A stretch of DNA of 64,000 nucleotides, taken from contig NC_087071.1 in NCBI RefSeq assembly GCF_963678635.1, positions 20,673,194-20,737,193 of the forward strand. Reading direction: 5' to 3'. Below are positions 54,701 through 61,000 of the stretch, one piece after another. This DNA comes from Symsagittifera roscoffensis (lineage: Eukaryota > Xenacoelomorpha > Acoela > Convolutidae). The stretch's first letter is position 1, and the number at the start of each line of letters is the position of its first letter. Made by a program: the position numbers and the translations under genes. Under the pieces are notes generated by a model. The model saw nothing but the letters and a program-made list of their open reading frames with translations. It was not told where the DNA came from and searched no databases.

Positions 54701-56955
54701 AGCAGTGTCATTATCGCCTCACCTATAACTTCGGTACTCGGGATCGATCCATCCGTCAGACGTGAAAATAAGCCCCTGCTTTGTAGATGATCATTTGAGC
54801 CTGCAACCACTATTACCTGCGGCTCCATGCTGACCACTCTCCGTACACTTATCATCATGCCTATCGCCTGTCCCCAGTCCAGTTTAGGCGCCGTTAAGAA
54901 AATCACATCGGGCCAGAATAGAGAACGGGGCGTGTAGAGATAATCGGAGCCGGCCACAACCAGATATTTGGCAGCCTTCATGTCCAAGGGGTCATAAGCT
55001 GCAAAAAGGCCATCGCCTATTGGGGCCTTCAGGTTCCCGTATCTCTTATCGTCTCCAACCACTGTTGTAGTTCGGGGGTAATCCCTCGAATACTCGCCCG
55101 GCGTCTGACCGGGTGGTTTAGCGAATTGTCTGTACATCTTGTGATGTTTGTTATTGGGCTTGTTCTCCGTCTGGAACTTGCCCTTGCGCACAGGTGGTGT
55201 CCTTTCCCGGGTCCTATCTCGAACGTCGGTGAGCGACCGGGTGTTTAAAGGTTCAAAGGTATTGTCATGAGGTAATCCATCCAGGTCTACATGTCGGAGT
55301 GAGGTCGAGGAGCTGAATTTCTCCTGCTCTGCTAGCAGCCAATCCACGCCCGGTATCCGATAAAGTCGCGACACTGTGGGACTTTCACCGCCAGTCATTC
55401 TCATCGCATCTTCCCGACACGTCAAGGTATTCATATTCAACTTCGCCGACATGTCCGTCTTATACTGACCCCAATGGCTAGGATCTGATCTATTCCAAAG
55501 CAGCCTGCTGCCTGATTCGATCCCCTCCGCTGGCACGGTACTTGTAGACGGTCCTGCTGTCGAAGCAGGATTTGTCGTGGCAGGCGAATCGTTCCTCCTA
55601 GACGCGGTCTGGGAGTTATTCCTGTTGTTCTGTTCCACCGATCTGCCGAGTCGGCTTCCAATCGATTGCGGCCTGGGAGGAGGAGCAGTCCCCAGCCTGT
55701 CTCTCACGTTCGAGCTCGGAGCGACGGTTGCGGCTCCAACCGTCTCCGTCGCCAAGGGCCCTAGACGGTTGGCGAGGGATTCGGGCACGGTTGCCCTTAT
55801 TCTACTCCCTCCGGTCAAATTGGTCCGAGCCAAAGAACCGGTCGCCCTCGACTCTTGCTCCGCTTCCCTCAATTGCGTCTGAAACACATCATTAATCCAA
55901 TGCCTCCCTCGTTGGGTATTGAAGTGCACTCCATCTTTAGTGAGCGCGATGTGGTCAGTCATGCGCAGCATATTTTCGAGATCCAGGAGTCGCAACTCGC
56001 CAGGGTTGTTTCTCACCAGACTGCGGGTCATTTCATTCCACCGCGTCACGTTGCCATTCATGAAATCTGCAGCTATAGTGCCCACCAAAGGATTTGGTGG
56101 TATCGTACACAGGATCACGAGCTTGGGTCTATACTTTTCTTTCAATTCGTTCAATAGGCACACCAATAGAGGTTCCCACTTGTTCTCCGGAGTCACGGGG
56201 GCTCTCGAGACGTCATTGGTCCCCAGCATTATTATTAATGTATCCAAATGATCCTCGCTCTGGAACTCCATCATTTTGATGACTTGAGCCACTGAGGCTC
56301 CTCCAAAGGACAGAATGGTAGAATGACCATAGACGAAGATCTCATTCAGATCTCTCACCAAACTGTCTCCAATGATCAAATGGCGACTCCCTGGGGGAAT
56401 TACTTGGTCGTTCGTGGCGGGGTTCCAGCTCATGTCATTCAGGCAGGCTCGAGGATGCTCGGCTGGCACTTGCGTGAACTGATGACGTGCCATCAGATTC
56501 TTCCTGATGTCTACCACGCGAGACTTCTCAAAGACTCCACCAGGCGCAGAACACGCTATCGTGCGGGTTGCTCGCTCCGAGCTATTTGATGAATGATCAG
56601 GACGCTGGGCAGGAACGATCCTAGCCAGTGTCCGCTCAGTGCCTCTGTTGATCTCATCCATCGCGGCTCTGGCCACTTGGTTAAATGATTCCTGAAATTG
56701 AGGAGCTAGATAGGTGTCAGAAGGGTCTGGTATCGTAAACCTCTGACTCGAAGCAGACGGTCGTGTCTGCTGAGGAGCCTCGGGCCCCCTTGATGCACGC
56801 AAATCCAGAACCTCAGGTCCTCTCGATGCGCACAGCTCCTGCGCTGTTGTCCTGGGGCGTGTGTCGTTAGTCCCTCCGAGGACCTCATGCTCGCCAGGAT
56901 TTCCGGTGACACTTGGCTCACCTTCGCCATATACAGCTCCTTCAGGTGCTTTATC
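48706..56955 (-). CDS. ORF3 of copy 2: SGNH hydrolase plus very large unknown protein, intact
   Basis: One uninterrupted frame open from 56955 to a stop at 48706. It has no ATG before about residue 48 (counted from 56802), so translation may start inside or by frameshift from ORF2. Counting from 56802: IIGDSLVRDL (Ser147), SFGGAS, IMLGTNDVSR (Asn196), KDGVHFNTQRG (Asp290, His293), a complete SGNH set. A Pro/Ser/Thr linker follows, then a second SGNH-like fold (about 610-760) with VVAGSDYL, VAGSNDHL and VLSPGYA. Next come long helical segments, an acidic stretch (DADDDELMDQDDNDD), a basic segment (RRARKGLKRLKGK), then helical regions. A Cys/His cluster (CLAQHSGMEGHVCNLGHC) and YPCHCLAQTLWYP follow. 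No membrane span or signal peptide. Beyond the SGNH domain I recognise no family. Two-copy conservation argues that it is a real protein. Confidence 0.88.
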   Translation of the reverse strand, partial: DKAPEGAVYGEGEPSVTGNPGEHEVLGGTNDTRPRTTAQELCASRGPEVLDLRASRGPEAPQQTRPSASSQRFTIPDPSDTYLAPQFQESFNQVARAAMDEINRGTERTLARIVPAQRPDHSSNSSERATRTIACSAPGGVFEKSRVVDIRKNLMARHQFTQVPAEHPRACLNDMSWNPATNDQVIPPGSRHLIIGDSLVRDLNEIFVYGHSTILSFGGASVAQVIKMMEFQSEDHLDTLIIMLGTNDVSRAPVTPENKWEPLLVCLLNELKEKYRPKLVILCTIPPNPLVGTIAADFMNGNVTRWNEMTRSLVRNNPGELRLLDLENMLRMTDHIALTKDGVHFNTQRGRHWINDVFQTQLREAEQESRATGSLARTNLTGGSRIRATVPESLANRLGPLATETVGAATVAPSSNVRDRLGTAPPPRPQSIGSRLGRSVEQNNRNNSQTASRRNDSPATTNPASTAGPSTSTVPAEGIESGSRLLWNRSDPSHWGQYKTDMSAKLNMNTLTCREDAMRMTGGESPTVSRLYRIPGVDWLLAEQEKFSSSTSLRHVDLDGLPHDNTFEPLNTRSLTDVRDRTRERTPPVRKGKFQTENKPNNKHHKMYRQFAKPPGQTPGEYSRDYPRTTTVVGDDKRYGNLKAPIGDGLFAAYDPLDMKAAKYLVVAGSDYLYTPRSLFWPDVIFLTAPKLDWGQAIGMMISVRRVVSMEPQVIVVAGSNDHLQSRGLFSRLTDGSIPSTEVIGEAIMTLLSAMAEVEAAARQRFTMNVVKVIFVLSPGYAALPEPLQFVYTMVTTIAEGIFNVIIPAPNRVVGPDNYYPSRSELPAVWADISNAIQGLRDCSTTRLVLDEVLGLELSNFARLLKLRPGVDDDHLLVQQVVDDLWFRQMDHAENEQGRMIRKNMTSAEEDLMAIALRTKPHNNIWLYLSPRLCTLGEDAFEHAPAIIKEIHVYLKNLLNARELAGGKMLKLMQDVNTMSLDKFQADVLATKAQYERSDAILGGMGVGWTPSFLSTCYPRASRNLIASFVKDIRKLSIGLVLALYVTFGHENFVKGPANLFTQALADLRLDGLLTLIAMTYGRLGDLLVLLRYPEQLQGPSREFNAQLETASLKKMKDWRTLLLQYLLQQNRSVTGEDKVATNASECKQYCGMPLLTDLAVMMRIDPLALVHGLREFVTVVYGPVMSFAFPDVQVKAYRNSVLYVNLVSVVDCSVLNWVEQSELRKLASDDRLFGRIAEPGWVLMDFNNHFKCRMGREDLSHIQFNPKLWNLRPVVKDTGEAVVVPQLPGAYAHAKENQQTWLPGSRPLPDQCHRYPPIRRMLLGVTSPIIAPRVGAARDAEKRMLKWSGGMEPRFISWNAAAAHTFDFSFPDAWSRKKIKALPSRRPEVSAETWNEVYSSADDLSRLKWSGEAKVVMLEVARESRGGSYITIEDLAPHGEELVEFLVDDELFYHAGDMAVPARPDSGTDARQGPSGPRPKPDADDDELMDQDDNDDGTGSKTEKPGETDLGALERDLLEYRFSEDDDGEVDGSLLLMAPSSFMSPTKEASADLSPIDPISQARECRSRDPQKLLYESPRRRKIEESMKISFLSTLPEEEWERYQMELEGKTGAIWSRVNFMEKSWDVIRRYGTQSIMKVGLNQPIMREVLEKIVSSMESDVLTESVTEDSADDQHVAKKLPVRRARKGLKRLKGKTGSRAMNPRVVKSRANAVVTSLTSAGRSGESGQGDSSTLTGGEKENLIPPMLLAGLTVTATRSKKTARTLADTKLEMEVISQCGSGGLEDYRPSRINMAKLKLEGQLDVVEYSRITVPESVHMGDPAGGYVEMLKARNSARGHLMAWSEKRAMQEYLKGLTENSNFNRREYGTVMSSEANEIGLEKLLEISWRAALQKYFDETMNAPATVAAYLAHPCVRTDLQIRLAWCLMGIKKAEYEASNDSKSREQELELMEALRALISKDDSAIAWAKRKDALCFVRFVVDRIPTPVLGECIKIIRQKGVDCERNFLRALLELYQDMPLTVPSKESNDMESYRKLEEVRRYSNKELRVSRDLIEAARGQKEFATLGKLKSFQYVSGIPGMAYNPFVNEEAREAYFDYEQVTVLNFWVERIKEIGMLMVEQPKLGIILEERVVEPSIPELKGQVSFDCGSWDGPLKTSLVVMWELMKPSWCPHPNAGLIWDMTADIMLDRDDDASLHDLAMIQHLLAMRLTKKKSNPSTELSEEGTSSNWLKQGTCLAQHSGMEGHVCNLGHCLITLSEQHRQLARLYGRLSMSDKSAMELVADCHGVTDVNLITALGFCSMTSSIESLERLERAHELVTSLSVEIFPGALQTEQKIGGWREALENEMNLKDSEAYHRPTGSKYMVGSSSAPYCNSKYPTHMVVMDARTQQVLVDQLFSVPKCVRLARMSERSYDLLAKIFRAVPKRSEGELQDVVGEEFMRLNEGNVSEFEKQKASGALPTEFPTIEEKDDLHRILMEVEPLLGASGYRTRRNIVRTHGEYPCHCLAQTLWYPKRGNLILVWDVEELYSTGLPDQNQQVSIVVVSAMLAVRWLEANADTSEQETAVPTPEQLSNVKMSRELDLFRTTCKVLRIPKAIERIWSRQRLMPWFRAVMTSWMYERAKRHMSRNTEAYQSFQLDIGPGAYKRAFLTHRNAVTTAVKRVAGTPCVTEDEKKEVLRADLERNVSLCLHNSFCRNREQKVNVDLLPCCKPRLLEQEGWGTARNSLDMLEKVLEDSDAEHQDGEMME

Positions 56956-57572
56956 TCATCCTCCTTGTAGGCCACCTGCAGATCTTCAAATTTCTTTTTC
57001 CATTCGTCTCTCTCCCGAGCTATGGCCCTGTACTCCTGAAGTTTGGCACACAGCTCACTCTGATCTCTCTCCTTCTTCTCCAGTGTCTCAATCGTCTCCG
57101 ACGTCTGGATCTCTATCTCGCTCACTCTCACTCTCTTTAGGGGAGGAGCAGCTGTTGGAGAGTCGACAGAGTGTGACGGGCCTGGCCCATCACGTTGTCT
57201 CTTCGCTCCAATGAGTGGCTGCGCAGGTTGGACGGGCAAGGGCATCTCACCTAGCCGGTGGTCCCTTTGCTCACCTAGTCCTGGCTCACGAGCCAGGTCG
57301 TGGCCAGACATCTCTCCGCGCCTCCATCTCATCAATCGGTTTCGGCCTCTCTCGGCGGTCCCGGACTCACCGAAGGCCAACATCAACACGACTTCTGTAG
57401 GGCGATTCCCTCGACCCTCTCTTCCCAGTGCATTGAGGAGTGCGACCACAAACATCGCCAACCCCGGGTCTTCTCGTGTAAAATCACAATCGATCAGCCG
57501 CTGATAGATCTCGTCTAGAGTCGCTCCTAGACTCGCTGAGAGGAATTCCATGAGTTCGTTCGTGTCACCCAT
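56706..57572 (-). CDS. ORF2 of copy 2, basic region and coiled coil
   Basis: The start at 57572 (MGDTNELME) is preferred because copy 1 aligns from its equivalent Met; an in-frame ATG at 57659 would add 29 residues. 288 residues. The conserved N-terminal half has ATLDEIYQRLIDCDFTREDP, EVVLMLAFGESGTAE and HDLAREPGLGEQRDHRLGEMPLP. Next is a basic patch (AKRQRDGPG, PLKRVRV) that could be a nuclear localisation signal, then a heptad-rich stretch (IETLEKKERDQSELCAKLQE to VAYKEDEIKHLKELYMAKV). The last 80 residues overlap the open frame of ORF3 (-1 frame) by 250 nt. No family recognised. A structural or nucleic-acid-associated partner of ORF3 is possible, but this is a guess. Confidence 0.75.
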   Translation of the reverse strand: MGDTNELMEFLSASLGATLDEIYQRLIDCDFTREDPGLAMFVVALLNALGREGRGNRPTEVVLMLAFGESGTAERGRNRLMRWRRGEMSGHDLAREPGLGEQRDHRLGEMPLPVQPAQPLIGAKRQRDGPGPSHSVDSPTAAPPLKRVRVSEIEIQTSETIETLEKKERDQSELCAKLQEYRAIARERDEWKKKFEDLQVAYKEDEIKHLKELYMAKVSQVSPEILASMRSSEGLTTHAPGQQRRSCAHREDLRFWICVHQGGPRLLSRHDRLLRVRGLRYQTLLTPI

Positions 57573-57659
57573 TTCTTTTCGTGTTGATTCTTCTTGTCGT
57601 GTCGTGTAATTTCTTTCTGTCTCCTCTGATTCAGTGTTCAGTAAACAATTTTCGATCAA

Positions 57660-58014
57660 TCAAGATCTAAAAAACAGGTCGCGACTTAGAACCATCATTT
57701 TTGGATGCAACATCAATCAATTCTTTAAAACTCTCCATTGAAATTCTCTTCACAATTCTGATTTAAAATTTAGCACCAAGGTGGATCGTCCACCTTTATC
57801 TTTGTCAGAGTAGCACGAATAAGCGCTGTCACCTTGATGACACAAACATAAAACATATCATAACAATAACATAACATAAACACATAAACATCACACACCT
57901 ATACTATCATATAAAAACCTAATTCCTAATACTGTACCTAAAGCCTAACCTAAAGCTTGACTCTAATTCTTATCGAGCAACTTAATAAAAACCACTTATC
58001 GCCGAGCGCAATTC
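57660..58014 (-). other. Spacer between pol and ORF2 of copy 2
   Basis: About 350 bp of AT-rich DNA with repeated ataaca/acataaac words near 57840-57900. No gene, and no similarity to the copy 1 spacer noticed. Confidence 0.6.
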
Positions 58015-61000
58015 TTAGCATATGCTCAGATAGTATTTTTTATGTAAGTAAACCTCTATGTCAGTCTCTGAAAATATCACATGCACAAGAGCATACAACT
58101 CTCTCGGATGTAGCTTTCCCCTATTAGGATCGTATATTGGCAACGAGAGAGAGGTCACACCTCTCTCAACCAGGAAATCCCTAAGTCGAGTCAAGGCCAA
58201 CACCAAGCTCTCCGGATTCACGTGTTGCCTATCAGTAGCTTTCGTAACCAAAAAACACAAATATTTCCCTGGTATCTGTGATGCAACAGGGGGTAACGCT
58301 ATCATTCCTCCTACACCAGGCCTCTGTTTCCACAAAAACTCGATATTCTTGTACTCTCTTTTAAAGTCGGCTGCTAGTGCTGTTTTGAAGCTTACGTCCG
58401 CAGTTATCGCTATGGCGCACGTGCGTTCCGTGAGTATGAAATCGCTGTCCGTTATAACGATATTGTTCGAATAGTGGTTCGGGAGATCAAAATACGATTC
58501 AAAGATTCGTCCAAAAGGTGGTTTCTTAGCATTCTCGCCCTCTGTTTCTAGTTCTCCGGTTTCTCTTGCCGATTTCAATTTTTTTATTATGAGGTTTTCG
58601 GTGTGGGTGAGTCCTACCCCCACTCCCCGGACAAAAATATCCATCGACGTCCCCGTCGATCGCCCAAAGTCTAGGAGACCGAGGTTGGATTGTGGAACAC
58701 GTAGAGGACCATCTGGGGCGACCCAGTTGGACTCGGTATTGTCATGACTGATGTATTTGACGCCGTCTCTGTCGACGTCCTGAATCGTCAGGATCGTCTC
58801 TTTTGGATCTGTCGGCAGATCGTGGAGCCATTCGAGCACGCGCAAGTTTGTTAGTTCTTGCTCATGAGTCTGTTCCGCTTCTGGTTCGAACTCCACTTCC
58901 GGTTCTGATCGATCGTCGATCCAATCTTGATCCATATCGTTCACAAGGTCGATTTCTTCTAGCATCGCTACTTCGTCCAGCCCCACCAGCGAGTCTATGA
59001 CATCACTCACTACTATCCGATCTACAACGAAGTCCTCGCCATACGGATTGTATTTCTTCTGGTTTTTTCCTTTCTTGCTTTGGCGTGTTTCCATGGTGAG
59101 AGGAAAGTCAGGCTGTATTCCTTTGTCAATTTCGGTTTGTTCCGGGCAATCCCAGTTTTCTTCGGCATAGGGTAGAGTTTCATCGTCCACCTCTACTCGC
59201 TCAGTCAACTCGAGATCCAGTGGTAGATCGCAATCGTCCACCACCTCGTTCCCGTCGTTCTTGTCGCGAGTACCCCTCTCATTCACTTCACAAGCAGGAT
59301 CCACAATTAAATAGTCTCCCTCTTGCATGTCCGCTGGGATGCACCAATCCTCTGACGAGGCATTGTGCGGTTTGATATTCTCGTAATGAGCCGCTCTTCC
59401 AGTGCTCAGCCGATAAAAACGACCTCCTTGATGCACCTCTGTTATCTGAAATGGACCACGCCATTTCTTTAATAGTTTCTTGGTTCCTTTTGGTGGAACC
59501 ACTTCCTGGAACACCCAGACGTAGTCGCCAACTGAGTAGGCTTTTGCATCGGCTGTCCTTTTATCAAACCTCCTTTTTTGTCTAATCTGCGCCTGTTGCG
59601 TATTCCTCCTGCATAAGTCATTGAGGTCCTGTTGTCTTCTAATAACGTCCCGCACGTACGTTTGCGGTGCTGTCCTCTTCCCTTCATATTCAGGGTAGAA
59701 GAACGTTAACGGGAGTGCTTTTTCATGACCCGTCAGCATCATATGCGGACTTATTCCCGTGGTGGAATGCTCCGTGCTGTTGTAAGCACCCATCACATGC
59801 GGCAAGTGCTTGTCCCAGTCATCCATATAGCGTGAGCAGTAGACTCTCAACATGGATACCAGAGTGCGATTCTGCCTCTCGACTAGGCCATTCGTTTGCG
59901 GGTGATAAGTGGTCGAGTGGGCCTGCGCTACCTGCGACTTTTTCATTAACTCTTTCGTGAGATCACCTACGAATGCTTTGCCATTGTCCGATTGGAACGT
60001 GATGGGGCAGCCATGCCTTGCTATCCACACGTTTATCAAATGATCGCATGTTTCTTCTGCCGACGCTGTCATGCAGGGTGCTGCCTCCGCATACTTCGTA
60101 AAATGGTCGATCATTACCAGCACCTGATTATAGCCCGTTGCTGTCATGCAGATTTTCTGATGATCAATTTGCACCACTTCGTTGAAACCTGACGATTCTA
60201 TTGACTGTAGGGGGAACCATAGTTTCCTGGGATCCTTTGCCTGTTGACAAGACAGGCATGCGGCTATCCATTTCTCACAAGCCTTCTTCAATCCCGGCCA
60301 TTCGAATCGTTTTTGTATCCTGTTATACACTTTGTCCACGCCTTGATGTCCCATCTGATCATGCGAGCGAAAGAGCAATTCGGTCTGGTACAACTGTGGT
60401 AACACTATTGAATTGTATTTATAAAGGACCTTGTCCTCCTCCTTGCGCTTACAGGCTACGATTCCGTCCTTATTCAGGTACAACAAGTCTTTCCTCTTCA
60501 GGTAAAATTGCTTCAGGATTTTGTAGCTGTCTTCTTCCAAGTCTCCCTTGTCAGGTGCTCCATTCTCGATCCATCTTTTCAGACTGCTCGTCATTCTATC
60601 ATTTCTTTGAGCCCTCAGGAGATCCGACAGCCTGTACCTGGCTTTCAAATACGTCTTCACCACGTTCATTTGCCCACTCATTATCTCCGGAGCATGAGCA
60701 TCGTCCATCAACTTGACACACCATATCTTTTTCAAAGGCGTCGCTTCTTGCACAGATGGTTCCAGATTGGTACGGACGACCGTACCATGTGGCAGCAATC
60801 TGGTTGGGCGTTTTGAAACTGCTATCAGCTCGAGCTCGTCTGCGGCATTATCTACCACAGTGCCCTCTTCATCTGAGGTGTATCTGTCCCTGTCTGGATC
60901 CTGATGTGTTTCTCGGTCCAGCCCACGCTGCTTCCAGTCTACCAATAAGGAGTGGATTGCGATCTCTGACACATCGGAATTGGAAGTTGTTTCAGACGTG

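Noticed and set aside
48706-56955. ORF3 as an envelope gene
   Set aside because: No signal peptide, furin-like site or transmembrane segment could be seen in either copy.
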